A stretch of DNA of 64,000 nt. Origin: Fomitopsis serialis (Eukaryota; Basidiomycota; Agaricomycetes; Polyporales; Fomitopsidaceae). The notes below the pieces were generated by a model. The model saw nothing but the letters and a program-made list of their open reading frames with translations. It ran no database searches and was not told where the DNA came from. How positions within the stretch are numbered: position 1 is the first letter of the stretch; every line of letters starts with the position of its first letter. Both the position numbers and the translations under genes were made by a program. The DNA lies in the NCBI RefSeq assembly GCF_022376445.1, contig NW_025955076.1, forward strand, positions 62,001 to 126,000, in the 5' to 3' direction. Positions 12,801 through 25,169 of the stretch are shown piece after piece.

Positions 12801-14490
12801 GGCATCACCACACCGGTGAGTGCCCTTCAAGGAGGTCTTCTGTCACGCTATGATCCGCGACGCGCACGGCCGGAAGATGAGCAAGTCACTCGGCAACGTG
12901 ATCGACCCGATTGATGTCATCGAGGGCATTGCGCTGGACGACCTGCACCTCAAGTTGTACGAAGGCAACCTCGACGAGAAGGAGATTGCGAAGCGAAGAC
13001 GGGCCAAAAGAAGGACTTCCCTAAGGGTATCCCGCAATGTGGCACAGACGCCCTCCGCTTTGCGCTTTGCGCTTACTCGTCAGGAGGTCAGTGCCTTCGT
13101 TGTGCTTGTCGATATGTATTAAGCTGAGCTGCGTAGGTCGGGACATCAACTTGAGCATCATGCGCGTGGAGGGCTACCGCAAGTTCTGCAACAAGGTCTT
13201 CAACGCGACGAAGTTCGCCATGCTGAAGTTAGACGAGGAGTTCGTCCCGGAGCCGGTAGCACGTCCGACGGGAAACGAGAGTCTCGTAGAGCGATGGATT
13301 CTCGACAAGCTGAACTTCGCTGCGGACAAGCTCAACCGCGATCTTGAACGCCGTGACTTCTTCGAGGCGACCATCGCCGTACACAACTTCTGGCTGTACG
13401 AATTGTGCGACGTTTACATTGTATGTGGTAGATCGGGTCGTAGGAGGCGCAGCGCTAACAGAGGCCTCTATCAGGAAGCGATGAAGGCCATGACCGACGA
13501 GTCGGCTCCGTCTGTGACGAAGAAGTCGTCACAACAGACGTTGTACACATGTTTAGACTACGGCTTGCGCATGCTCCATCCTTTCATGCCCTTCGTCACG
13601 GAGGAATTGTGGCAACGCCTCCCGCGCCGACTCAATGATCCTACACCGTCAATCATGGTTTCCTCTTTCCCCATATCTGTGCGACGTTCCATCTCGACAA
13701 ACATGAGCACACTAATCACCATTGCTTCTCTGCATTAGGACAAGGCGTTTGCCTTCCCCGGTGCCGAGAAGGAGTTCGAACTTGTCTACGACGTTGTCAG
13801 GTCCGGCCGTTCCCTCGCAGCATCATACAACCTGCAGAAGGACGCCCAGTGTGCGTTTGCTATCTCTTCGGCCTGTCGCTCAAGAAGGCTTAGTACTGAC
13901 CGCACCGCGTGCAGTGTTCGTTCGCGTGGAATCAGACAAGGAGGCCGCCCTCATCGAGGGCCAGGTCCCGACCCTCTTGGCGCTCATGAAGAACTTCAAG
14001 ACTGCGAAGATTGTGCGGACGATTGAGGAGATCCCTGCCGGGTGTGGCTCCGATGTTATCTCCCCCACCACTGTTGCATACATCCTTGTGCGGGTAGGTG
14101 TCTGGTCCGGTCTCGGTCTCTCTCCCTATCTTGCTTCCCTTCCGCACTTCATCCCTTCCATGATATATTACAAGGGACTTCGCTGAATACGCTTATTTGA
14201 ATCCCTCTATAGGGGCAGGTAGACCTCGACAATGAAATCAACAAGTCGGAGAAGAAGCTAGACTTGGCGCGGATAAATCTTGACAAGACGCGCAAGGCCG
14301 AGTCTCACCCCGACTACGAGCAGACCGTCCCCGCGGATGTGCGCGCGGCCAACGAAGAGAAGGTACGGTGTCATTCGCGTTCCAGCGCCCTTCGGTGCCG
14401 CTGATGCCTGCGGACGTACAGCGGAAATTGCTCGAGACGGAGGTCGCCAATTTGGAGTCGTCGATAGCGATGTTTGAGAAGCTGAAGTAA
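9713..14490 (+). CDS. VAS1: Valyl-tRNA synthetase, cytosolic and probably mitochondrial
   Basis: Class I aminoacyl-tRNA synthetase that charges tRNA-Val. The ATG at 9815 starts the cytosolic form ([18 protein letters not shown]) with a Lys-rich appendix; the in-frame ATG at 9713 adds 34 residues rich in Arg/Ser and free of acidic residues, like a mitochondrial presequence. Visible landmarks: [15 protein letters not shown] (HIGH), LDWDR, the editing-domain run [44 protein letters not shown] (KMSKS), a DALRF segment, the anticodon-binding region with [11 protein letters not shown], and a C-terminal coiled coil ending at 14490. Roughly 16 short introns; the one at 10383-10938 is unusually long (556 nt). 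Frame is kept only if about ten single bases are restored between 10972 and 12991 (near 10972, 11083, 11502, 11518, 12141, 12331, 12505, 12558, 12742, 12991). All signature residues are intact, so sequence error is likelier than decay. Confidence 0.93.
10454..10473 (+). repeat. (CTC)n microsatellite inside a long VAS1 intron
   Basis: Twenty bases of uninterrupted CTC triplets within the 556 nt intron. Two longer tracts of the same trinucleotide occur at 25398-25441 and, as GGA, at 38361-38393. Confidence 0.85.
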
Positions 14491-14838
14491 TAGGCCGCAC
14501 CTTGGCAGCCGTGGGTGTAGTGCATAGTAGACAGTGTAACCTTAGATGCTTTCGATGTCACCCTCATTCTGCACCCAGCCCGGGGATGACGAAGTGCACC
14601 TTGGTTATGGCAATAGCCAACCGCGTCAGGTCAAACTACGGCGAGAAAGTTCAGTACACGGTCGAGCTCTACAATACCAACTATGATGTACAACACGACA
14701 TACAGTAAGCACATAAAGTAGAGCTGGTATAAAGCAACGAATAACACGGTAAGCGACAACAGGCTGCCAGAGCCCGGACGTGACGGCCGGTCACTGTGGC
14801 CTGAGAGGCCTAAGGTACAAGGGTCCCCGGGACCCCAG

Positions 14839-16180
14839 TTACCCGTACCACTTTCCGCCGATCCTCAAGGTCGACTTGGGCCGCTGAGGGATCAGTGCGT
14901 CCTTGATATCGAAGACTTCAATAGCCCGCTGTCATAAAATTGGCGTCAGGATGCATGGAAGCTGAGTGCGGATGTGATCCATGAGGCTTAACACGCACCC
15001 TCCAGGTGGCCATGTCGAATTCCATAACGAGCTGCTGCTTCCGGAGGCCCTGGGCGTAGTCTTCTTCCGAGGGCTGCTCTGTGACGTCTGTGAAGGGCAG
15101 ACAGGAGCGCCGGGTGCATGAGCAAACGTATTCGCGCGCAATGGTCATGTCAAAACGCACAGATGAATGGTTCTCCATCATCGAATTCAAGTGCGCACTT
15201 TCCGTCGCGTATGAGGAACGAGAGGTAGAAGAGGTTCTCGACGGACTGTCCAAGTCATTGGGATTGACGATGACGCGGAATAGGTTCACTCTGCTCTCCT
15301 GCTGCTGCAAGACCCGCTCCAACTATATCGCCCGGGCCTGAGTTCGAGATGCCTGGGAAGAACAGGAGATGTGGGACGTACTGTGGCAACATTCTTGGTC
15401 GTCTCGTTCTCCGACCGAGTGATGTCGCCCTCCGTAATCTCCTGCGGCTTCCTCTTTTCACGCTCATCTTTCTGCAATGTTGCACGCTTGGTGACAGCTC
15501 GCTTCTTTTGCTCTATCGACAGTGGGCCAAGCCTGTACAAAGGTCATCAACTCTGCAGGTCTGTGGTTGTATTCGTGAGCACGACGTACATGAAGTCCAT
15601 TACAGGGATCCGGCGACTCTTCGCCAATGCCCGGCGGCCGATGCGAGCGTAATCCAGTAATTCTCCGTTATAGTCTTGTTCTTCATCTGAGTCAAGGTCC
15701 TCTGGGACAGCGACGCCTTGATTGCGGCCCATGTAGGTGATGAGGCGGGAGACAAAGTCATCAACGTCGAATGCGCCGGCACCCGCCTTCATCGCTCGAG
15801 CTTTCGCCGCGCCCATCTGGGTCGCAGCAAGCAAAAAAGTCGAGTCCAATGTCGCTTCCGCCGTTCCCTTCACTGCACACCAGAGGTCAAGATAACTCTC
15901 GCGGTAGACTACGAGCAACAGACCGCGATGGAATAGCGAGTCAGACTGCTTGACCTTCTCCACCAATTGATCTGCCGTAAGGTCTTTGGCATGACCCTGT
16001 GCATCTGGACAAAATTGTGAGTTTTCGTATGCCTCCTGGGTTAACATCAAACGAGGACAAACCTTCGGTGGTGGATTTGTAGAGGTTGCGGTATTGCCGT
16101 CGTAGGTTGCGTTTTTCCTCTGGGTCCTGATCTGGGTCATATTCGGTTCCCAGCTGTGAGTCCAAAGAGTCCCTGGGCAT
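14839..16180 (-). CDS. NSE4: Nse4, kleisin subunit of the SMC5/6 complex
   Basis: Nse4 bridges the Smc5 and Smc6 heads with Nse1 and Nse3 in DNA repair and chromosome segregation. The start (MPRDSLDSQLGTEYDPDQ) leads to RNLRRQYRNLYKSTTE, then TADQLVEKVKQSDSLFHR, then STFLLAATQMGAAKARAMK and FVSRLITYMG, the conserved N-terminal kleisin helices. The middle is charged; the C-terminal winged-helix part shows VNLFRVIVNPNDL, then (after one frame change near 15250) SVENLFYLSFLIRDGK, and ends WRRAIEVFDIKDALIPQRP..KWYG at 14839, typical of the family. Introns of about 50-70 nt separate exons. The single missing base near 15250 sits in a conserved motif and is probably a sequence error. The gene is convergent with VAS1, about 350 bp apart. 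Confidence 0.88.
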
Positions 16181-17070
16181 GTTGATGGTTATTCTAGCGG
16201 AGTGCTATAGCGGACTGAGGTGGAGGAGAACAATGTAGCGGTCAAAGTCGCGTCTGCGTCCGACCGCGTTTGTGCCAGTGGCGACGCGCTGGTGGCAAAC
16301 GTCACGCTTCACATGATCCAGGTCACACTACGCCCAGTCACGGAACGGCGCGTTCCAATCACGCGCTGACACCGTGCGCTCATACATATGCATCGAGATC
16401 AATGTGTTGAGCTGGACTACTGACTTCCTTGGCCTCATCTTTCTAGACGAGGACAGCATTGTTTAGCACATAGAACTGCGATGCGAGTCGCACGTCGTGA
16501 CGCCTCATTCTGGACGGACAAATTTGACTCGAACTCGAAGAGCAAGTTCACCGACGAGTCGTCGGATGTCCCCGGCGCATGACCATGGCAAGCCTCTCAA
16601 CCACTGTTCGACAGAATACGCACTGATAGACGAACTGTGTTACTTTCTCTGACAGAACTGCAGACCTGACGCAAGCTTCCCGCTGTACGTCGTGTTGTCG
16701 AAGTCATCACCGGCAGCGAGCAAGCGGCGAGCCCCTGCTTAACGAAGTCTGCTCATAACAACACGCAGTGCGCTGTCCCATGTTTTTGACAATACGAAAT
16801 GCAGATAATGGATTCATGTGGCTTGGGCCAGACCGCGAGACGAACCCATGCAACCCGTCAGCCTCAGCCTGGCGGCTGACACTGTCGCGACTTCAAGCAC
16901 CTCGCTCGCTATCCCCGCTGCTCTGTCTCTCTCCGTTCTAGTTCTGCATTCCAAGCACTCTACACGAGCTTCATATCATTCTTCGCACACCAAGGTTGCA
17001 CGATGTGCTACGCCGTATGCTCTGCCAGTATCGCCTCCATCAATACCCTCCCTCGCCTACCGCCACCGCC
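16181..17070. other. Divergent intergenic region between NSE4 and the repetitive protein gene
   Basis: NSE4 runs leftward and the next gene rightward, so this ~0.9 kb should hold both promoters. No reading frame of note and no clear TATA-like element close to either start. A CT-rich stretch near 16.9-17.0 kb would suit a fungal core promoter for the rightward gene. Confidence 0.4.
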
Positions 17071-20000
17071 CATGGGTATACAGTCCAGAAAGGCGAAGAA
17101 GCGCTTCCGGAAGTCTCTCAAGACATTTGTGAACGCAATTTTGTGCCGCCACAAGGCCAAACCCGACTGCCGCTGCCTCATCGTCGTCGAAACCAAGGAC
17201 GAGGATTTCGTTCACGTCGATCCAGGCGCGGACGATCCTTCTGTCGAACACATCGACCTTGTGGCTGACAGGGCAGCGTGGATGGGAGATTCAAGTGTCC
17301 CCAAGCTTCCTGACCTTGGTCTCGGGTCAGCGGTTGCATGCGAGCCTGCTGTCCGGCTAGGATCACCCTCGATCAATGTCGAAGTCAATCAATCAGTCGA
17401 GCCTGGACCCATGGGCAACCTCAGCTTACTGCCGGGGTCGATCCTACCTGCGTCATTGACCCTGCCGCTGCCCTCTCGGTTCTGGACCGTGTCAACATGC
17501 GTGCTCTTCCAACATCCGCAACGAATTCTACTCCTGCTCCTAGCCGCAGGGCTCTTGGCGGAGATGCACGCGATGAGGTCGCTCTCGCTCGCCGAGTACA
17601 AGGTCGTGTCTCCAAGAAGGCATCTCGGGGTGACGGCGGAGATGAGTCGAAGGTGAAGAACGTAGGTCGAGCTCCCTTCAAGGATATTACCAACTGCAGG
17701 GCGGATGGCGGTGAGAAGGACACTACGGTCGGTGCTCCTACCCACAGGAAGGTCGAGCCTCAGGCTCCGAAGCAAGTCGCTACTCTGGTCCACGAAGTCC
17801 TTGTTGTCGTGCCGTCAGCAGCTAACTCAGGCCAGCCAGCGCACGTTTCCGAGCCTTTGCAACTCCCTGTCGAGACGAACGAGGCGACGTTCAGTATCAC
17901 AATTCCGCTGCTACAGCCCCTGCCACTCGAGCTCTCTCGCAGCCCCTTGGATGCGGCGATGAGGTCTTCAATGTTCGTGTTGTCCAGGAACCAGAGGCCG
18001 TCGTCGCACAAATCCACGTTACGCCTTTCGAGACCCATGCCGACCAAGAGCGGGGCACTACCACTGAGGACAATCGGAGCTCCGTCGGCATCGTTGCAGC
18101 ATCCCCGCTCACCACGACGTCGCTCTCGAACGTTATCAGCGCCGACAGATGGCCAATCGTTCTCGAAGGAACTGTAGAGACAGACGTGCTCACTCAGGTG
18201 TTGCCGTCGACGGGCACAGGAGTCTCTGACGCAGTCGGAACGACGACATACGACATCAAGACGAGCGCCAATGTGGGAAACGGATCCTCGCCTTGTACGC
18301 AGTCTCTCCCGGCATTGCTGCCGACTTAATCGCGGTCCCACAAGAGAATAAGAAGGTTACAACCGTCGCGGAATTGCGTCTCGACGACTCAATGGGCCAA
18401 CGAATGAGGAAGTCAAGGTTCCGTGGGCTGTTCCCGGGTCCTTCATACTGTGAGCATTTGCCCCTTCTTCCCCTCGTAAATTGAAACTGAACCTTCTTCA
18501 AGTGCGACGCCTAAGGCCGTGCTGGACTACAGCTTCGCACCAACAGATACGTCCGGCACGCCACCTTACCGGACCCATTCCCAGTTCTACGGACCGCAGA
18601 AGGACAAGGAAGATGGCAACGTCACCGAGCAGTCCAACGTTTCGCACACCTTTGTGCAGGAGACGAGTGGAAACAAATCGACGACGTCGACGGTCTCCGT
18701 CTCGCCCAGTCCGAAGGCACTGACACAGACTTCATGTCTTGACTTCCTTGACGTGTCCGCCTTGTCATCGAGCGCGATCCCTAACTCGAAGGGACCTACG
18801 GGAGCCCTTGTTGACACATGCCCGTCTCTCCAGGCCATTGAAGGCGACAAGATAGCCGTCATTCGCGCTATCACAGAGCCGGAGGTTGTCCTTGCACAAA
18901 CCCACGTAACACCTCCCGAGACCGGTGCCGACCAAGAACGGGAGAATGTTGAGCCCTGTGAAGATTATCGGAGCTGCGTCGACATCGTTGCGGCGTGCTC
19001 GCTCACCAAGATCCTGCCTTCAAATGCTGTCAACGCAGACAGCGAGCCCCTCCTTGTCCAAGAGGTCGTAGAGACAAGGGCGTCACACGAACTCTGCCGA
19101 AGGCCCCTCAAGCAGCTGAAGTGCCAACGTTTGACAATAATTCCAGTGTTGGTCAGGGAGACGAACCTGTACCCTGTTCAAGTTCTATACCGACACCTAC
19201 CGATGACTTATCCACGAAACCAAAGGAGATCGAGGTTGCCACCGTCGTCGAATCGCACCCAATTGGCTCACTCGACGTGACAATGGTCAAGGAACAGCAG
19301 GTCCCATTAGATATACTGGACGTCTTCTTTCCGTAAGTACTCATCACTTCTGCACCTTCCTTACGCTGAACCGTCTCCGCCGAAGTGCGATGCCCAGGGA
19401 CGTGTTAGACTACAGCTTGGTATCAACGAATGCGTCTGCCACGCTGATTTTCCCGACCCACTCCAGAGCCCACACGCTGCAGGAGAAGCAAACCGGAAGC
19501 GTCCCTGAGCAGTCCAACATGAGTGGGGACACAACGGTAGTATCATCGATCACCGTCATGCACGGTCCGAAAGCATCCATGTGCAAACCAGGTCCCGGCT
19601 TATCGTCTGGCTCCCTTGCTACTTCCACAACGTCAAGCGAGGGTTCCGGCTCGAAGGACTCTGCGCTAGCTCTTTCTCGTTCATCTCTCCCGGCAAATGA
19701 CAAGCCCCTCACTATAACTGCTCCTATATCCCTCGGTGGCCCTGCCCAGGCTCCTGCTCAGGAATTCGCCAGGATTGTTGGACACATCCTCTCTTTCGTT
19801 GCCGTGAGCGAGCAGAAGGAACCCATCGACTGCCTCGCCTCTCCCGATATTCCTGCAGCATTCAACTCAGCCAGTGTGCCTACGGCTGTTCCCTCTGTTG
19901 TGCCCACTCTACCTCTCAACGATCATGGTTCCCCGATGATGACTCGCACAGCTTGCGACGATCTTCGCAAGCTCATACAGGTCGAGCGTCAGGCAGCAGA

Positions 20001-21654
20001 CACACGTCGCGCTATCTTGGATACCATGGCGAGACTTTTGGCTAAGCATGAGCCCAGTGATGGTACATTCAGTCCACCCCGTGTTTACGCTAACGAACAA
20101 CCGGGCATTATTGGATGTGAAGGATTCGTTCAGCGTAGCCTAGCCGCAGAAGAAGAATGGGAGCGTGACATGGGTGGCGTCGTCTCCGCTTTGGTGCAAC
20201 TCGCCTGCGTCCCTCGTGTCGCATCAACTCCCCGTGCCGCATCGACCCCCCGCTTCGTAACAACTCGTCAACCTTCTCACGAGGCTTCCCTAGACACACT
20301 GAACAGCTGCAATGATAAAGAAGGCCCATTCAAGAAGACGAGTCGCGAACTTACGGATGCCGCCACCAAGAAAGCCTTACTTTCTGAAGGCCAGCGCGGC
20401 CTTCGGGCGGTTGCAAAGCACGAGCCTCTGAAAGTGGAGAGTGCGCAACGCGAGACTGTCAAGCTCAGGGTGACCGGTCTGTTGAGCAAGGAGATGGTGC
20501 CAAAGAAGACCGAAGACGAGGAGACGACCAACGCAAAGAAGTTGCGGTACCAGGAATATGTGGCGCGCAAGGCATACGAGAAGCGCATCGAGCAATTGAA
20601 GGATCAGCCAGTCCCGCTCATTAAGCTTGAGGATAAGCTACCTGGACGTCCGGTGGTCCCAGCACTGATCCGACCGAACCTACTCGTTGCACCTGCAAAC
20701 CTATACGCCAACTCAGCAATGACTACGCCGTTGAAGGACATGGACGACATTCGCGCTTCGACAACATCGTCTCCCTCGGTGACGCCTTCTCGTCTGCCTG
20801 TACGCGTAACAACTGCGAATACGGCCCAAAACGGTGGTCCCGGATCTGTATCTCCTGTCAGGCTTACGCTTGACAAGATCCGAGCTACGGTGTCCGCAAT
20901 TGCCTCGCCTCCCTCTCCACCGCGTACTCCAGGCCGCAAGACGACCGCCATTCCACAGAGCCAGTCGCGCAAGACCCACCCTACTACTGGAGCATCACGA
21001 TTCTCCTCCGTGGCTAGTTCTCCCATGTCTTCTCCCATCACGGCGAAGACACCCAACACGAAGTCCATCGCTGTTTCGAAGAAGGCGCAGACCCTCGCGC
21101 CCTGTGGACGATCGCCAACTAATCCTTCTCATTCTACTGTTTACAAGGTCGCAACGCCGAATTGCAAGCCTTCGGTTCCGCGGGTGATATCCGCGAAGCG
21201 TACGGAATCCGCGTTCCAGTTGACCTCAACTCGCGATACGGTAGCCCCTACCACCCCGCCTATTAGGCGCAGTTTGCAAGTCCCCTCACGAGTGATCTCA
21301 GTAAAGACGCCGACACCCACCCGTCGTGTTGCAAGGACGGATGAGAACGCCTCCGGCCCAGGTACCCCAGACGCTACCAAGAATGTCAACACAAGCCCCA
21401 AGCTTGCAGGCCGACAGCTGCTTAAGACTCCTCTCCGGCCTATGCAAACGCCCAGCAAGCCGCCTACTCGGCCCCCTTTCGATTTTGAGCAGAGGATAGC
21501 CGATCATCCTCTCATAGGGGCAGTGAATCGGCGTCACGGTGGCGTGGACGGGACATACATAGGACACAAGAAAACGGGAAGAAAACGAAACTCATCTTCG
21601 CTGCGCGCTCCTCAAGTTCTTCCGACTTCTACATCTGCTTTCGACTCGTATTGA
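17071..21654 (+). CDS. Large repetitive Ser/Thr/Pro-rich protein, function unknown
   Basis: I do not recognise a family. The proposed start at 17071 (MGIQSRKAKKRFRKSLK) gives a basic N-terminus. The body contains repeated modules: 17.95-18.45 kb and 18.85-19.35 kb both carry a stretch resembling EPEVVLAQTHVTP-ETxADQER followed by a VATVVES-like segment, and exons at about 18.50 and 19.38 kb both start just after an AAG acceptor and encode VLDYS followed later by an EQSN motif. The final long exon (19.38-21654, about 750 codons) holds a charged helical stretch (KKLRYQEYVARKAYEKRIEQ), then disordered Ser/Thr/Pro sequence with many TP and SP sites and a basic HKKTGRKRNSS near the C-terminus that could be a nuclear signal. 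The first module needs frame changes near 17.45, 17.95 and 18.33 kb, so that part may be decayed or misread. Intron positions upstream of 18.4 kb are uncertain. Confidence 0.55.
18500..19560 (+). repeat. Tandem exon duplication within the repetitive protein gene
   Basis: Two exons begin with nearly the same bases after their acceptors (TGCGACGCCTAAGG and TGCGATGCCCAGGG), encode VLDYS-x-A/V-x-T and continue to an EQSN motif about 30 residues on. The preceding introns are also in equivalent positions. The upstream halves of the two units (near 17.97 and 18.88 kb) match as well, giving a unit of roughly 0.9 kb. Confidence 0.65.
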
Positions 21655-22336
21655 CAACAGAGGGAGCCCTAAGGCGGACTAGTCAAGGCATACGAAATTC
21701 GACACATTATACGTCTCACCAGCCCATTCCCAGTACAGTGGAGGAGGGCTCAAGTCGTCAAGGACTGACTCAGATGTCATCATCATGGCGTAGCCGAGGT
21801 GTGTCACACGCCGCGCATGGAAGTAAGCTCGTTTTCTTCCGATCTATGTAGCACCTCAGCTCATGGTTTGCCAGTTCATCGCGTACGAGCGTAAGCATTT
21901 GGAACGGCCTGCGAATCTATCGCGCTAACCAATGCCGTCACCTGATGTGTGTTTGCCAACAACATGAGTCGTCCTATGTGCAGCATTTTATTTACTGTCT
22001 GACTACGCGGAGCCTCATACTGTCTGCCCGCATTGTCTATCCGTGTCCATTAGCCTCTAATTTTCTTTAATACCAGACATATGTCGTTATCTGATACGCA
22101 TGTTGTGCCCTCTGCACACCGTGCCACCGTGCGTCATTGGTCCCTGTCTGACTCTGAGCTGCAGGGCATCAAGAACAGTACAACGTTGATGCATTAACCG
22201 GAGCGTAGTAAGTATGAGTGTTCGAGCTGCTTCAGAGAACCTAACTAGAGTACTAGCGTAGCTATTATGGACAAGAACATTAATGCACTGGCGGAAATAT
22301 ACCATATACTTCTGTATCTATCACCTTGTTGTCATC
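21655..22336. other. Convergent intergenic region, no gene seen
   Basis: Lies between the 3' ends of the rightward repetitive protein gene and the leftward J-protein copy C. AT content rises here and no reading frame of interest is present, as expected for shared 3' flanks. Confidence 0.5.
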
Positions 22337-25169
22337 CTAGTAGTACTCTTCGTCCGATTCGGCGCTGTACGTTGATCGTCGAGATTCTCGAGCGCGTTTG
22401 GCGTCATACATGAGTCTAGCATCTAGGTCGGACAACGTTGAATAGGCCTCATTGACCAGCTTGAATTTCTCCTCAATCCCTCCCTACGAGAGTGGGATGG
22501 ATCAGTCTCGATATCCGAGGGCACTGCGGGTGACGTCACCTTGTCCGGATGATGTTTCAGCGATTCAGTCCGGTAAGCCCTGCGGATTTCGGCCGATGTA
22601 CAGGTCGGTTTCAAGCCTGGTCCAAGTGATGGTCAGCGGCGATGCCCCGCAACATTGAGTACAATCAAAGAACCAAAGCACAACTTACCAAGGATCTGAT
22701 AGTAGTCTTTTAGCTTAGTCTTCGCCTTCGCGGCCAGCCTTTCAGTTCTCTTCAATTCGCTTTCAAGTAATTCAATGTCGTCCGTGCTTGCATCGCTCGC
22801 CTTCAACAGTGCGCGTTGCAAGCATATCTTGAAGTCTTCCACAGCTAGATCAAATAGCTCCAAACCGACTTGGATGCGGCCTCTAATGAGATATGGCTTC
22901 CAACGAAGATCATCTAGCTTGAGCGAAGCATCAATGCTCTTGAGTCCTTCAGCATATTGCTTCAGCTGTAGTAATGTGAGCTCATATCAATGAAACACGA
23001 GTACAAGACTGCACTGCACCTTCAACTCAGCGCGCGCCTTGTTGAATAGTAAGCTTGCCCGCAACAGGCCTCCTCCTCCGTCTTCCAGGCGGTCAGGGAC
23101 AAACTAGTTCATTCCCACGCATTGATGCCCATTCAACGTGCTGCGAACATGAGAACTCACCTCCAGTGCACGTCCCCAACATTTGAGCTCGGCCTCGTAT
23201 TCGCGGAAGAGGCTGTATGCACGACCTCGAACCTCATGACGAGATACATTCTTGATCCTGGTCCACGCAGTCTTCAATGCAACGTTATCGGGATCAAACT
23301 TCAATGCAGCCTTCGCTTGCTCGAGAGCCTCGGGTATATCGCCTGCGAAGAATAACACGGTGATCTTCGCTAGCAATACATCTATGGCTTGCGGTTCTTC
23401 CGCCAAGAGCTTACTGAAGAGAGGCGTAGATATCATTAGTTTCAGCGTGATCGAAACAAGCAGGAAGATAACCAACGCACTCAACTGCACTTTTAGCCTC
23501 CTCCCAAGCCCGCTCGGCCACCGCCAAGTGGACACTCCAACACCTGACCTCAACCGGGACCACACACTCCTCTTCCTCATACAGCCCCACACACGTCTCC
23601 CGTGCCGTCCTCGCTGCCCGCCACCTTCCGCCTGCTCGCGCCTGCCGGTAGGCCTCTTCGGCCTCCTCCATACGTGTTAGACGCCGCTTCAGTGTACGTG
23701 CAGCCTCATCAGCAGGGTCGACGTTGAGCGCCTCGCGCACGGCGAGCAGCGCCGCGCCGCGGGAGCCCAGGCGCAGGCGGCATCGCGCGGTCTGCACCAG
23801 AACTTCGGCGGTGGGCGTGTACCCAGGCAGTTCAGCGCGTGTTGGAAATCTCTGAGGGCCGCGGCGTGTGTTCCGGAGCGGTAGTGCGAGGTGCCGCGGG
23901 TCGAGTAGAAGATCCAACGGGTAGGATCGATGCCTGCCAGTAAGCATGGGATTCAGTCCGCGAGGCTTTGTCACAGGATGAAACTCTGGCATCGGCACGC
24001 TTGGACTCACTGATAGCGTCTGTGAGCAGACGAACTGCGTCGGCATATTCCTCGGCTGCGAAAGCCGCCATTGCGTGCCGCCAGATCCTCATCGCACCTG
24101 CAGGAGTACTATCCTTCTCATTTGTCGGGGAGGGCCTTGCGCGATTGCAGGTCGTACAGGTGCAGCTACGCGAGTGTTCGCGACGAGGCTGGGGCGTAGG
24201 AGCGGCGGGCTTGAAGACAGGGCAGTCCCTAATTCGCATAGAGATGAGCGACAGCCGCATGGAATATGAGTAACGACATTACTTCGTAAGGTGCTTCTGG
24301 CTGCCGCAACGATGACAGACAGCTACGAGATGGTATAAGTTAGCATGTTCAGAAGAACCGGCCTACCATACTACCTATACTGATTGGATGTGTGCAAAAT
24401 GCACTCAAGTGGCCTATCGTCCCGCATCTCTTTGCGTCTGGTATGAGTTCCCGTCAGAGCGATAGATACTAGCAACGTACTCACGAAGCATAGACGTCGA
24501 GGACACTCTGCCACTACATGACCTGCTTGGCCGCATTCTCGGCAGACTCGTTTCAAATATCCACGAGGCTTGCGGCATGTTTCATACAGATGCCCCTGCT
24601 CATTGCAGTTCTTGCATATCCAATCCTAGGGTGACACGCATGGATTATGTCTCATGCAAGGACCAAACATGGGTGCAAATGGTACTCACAGTGACATTGG
24701 TGCAGTCATCAGACAAGTGTCCAACACCACCGCAGAAGGAGCATTTCATCCTCAAATATCCACGGGGTTTGCGACACTCCCAATGACCATGGCCCTGATC
24801 AGCACAATTGTTACACACCCATTGCTAGTTCCCGTGTTAATGAGCACAACACTGAGATTCACAGACCACATATAACATACCGAGCGCACGGGACATTCAC
24901 TAGCTATGTGACCCTTCTCCTTACATCCACCGCAGATCCTGTTCAGGATACCTCGAGGACGGGGACACTTTGACGAACGATGACCATGTTCATGGCAATT
25001 CCAACATACACGTTGGGGAGACCAGCAGTCTTGCACGGAATGGCCATCTGCAGCATGCCGCAGTTTATGAGATAATTTCATCGCATTCGGAAACTGTGTT
25101 CATACCATCCCCGCATCTCGAACAATGAAGTGCAACGGGTGTATTGGCACCGCTGGCCCGCGCCGCCAT
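22337..25169 (-). CDS. Zinc-knuckle/TPR/J-domain fusion protein, copy C
   Basis: Start chosen at 25169 because the first exon (MAARASGANTPVALHCSRCG) splices in frame to give a complete knuckle CSRCGDDGHSVQDC. Eight more CX2CX4HX4C knuckles follow: CWNC, CGGC, CNNC, CSFC, CKNC, CREC, CFRC (split by an intron) and CHRC (also split), the last ending KDCPVFKP. One H-x3-C-x-C-x2-C motif (HSRSCTCTTC) follows, then TPR helices from about 24.15 to 22.75 kb (MRIWRHAMAAFAAEEYADAV, ALRDFQHAL, ALEQAKAALKFDPDNVALK), then a J domain with KDYYQILG, HHPDK and the GGIEEKFKLVNEAYSTLSD helix, ending EEYY at 22337. One frame change near 23.83 kb is needed. TPR plus J resembles animal DNAJC7, an Hsp70/Hsp90 co-chaperone; knuckles usually bind single-stranded RNA or DNA. 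The combined role is inference. Most diverged of the three copies. Confidence 0.75.
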
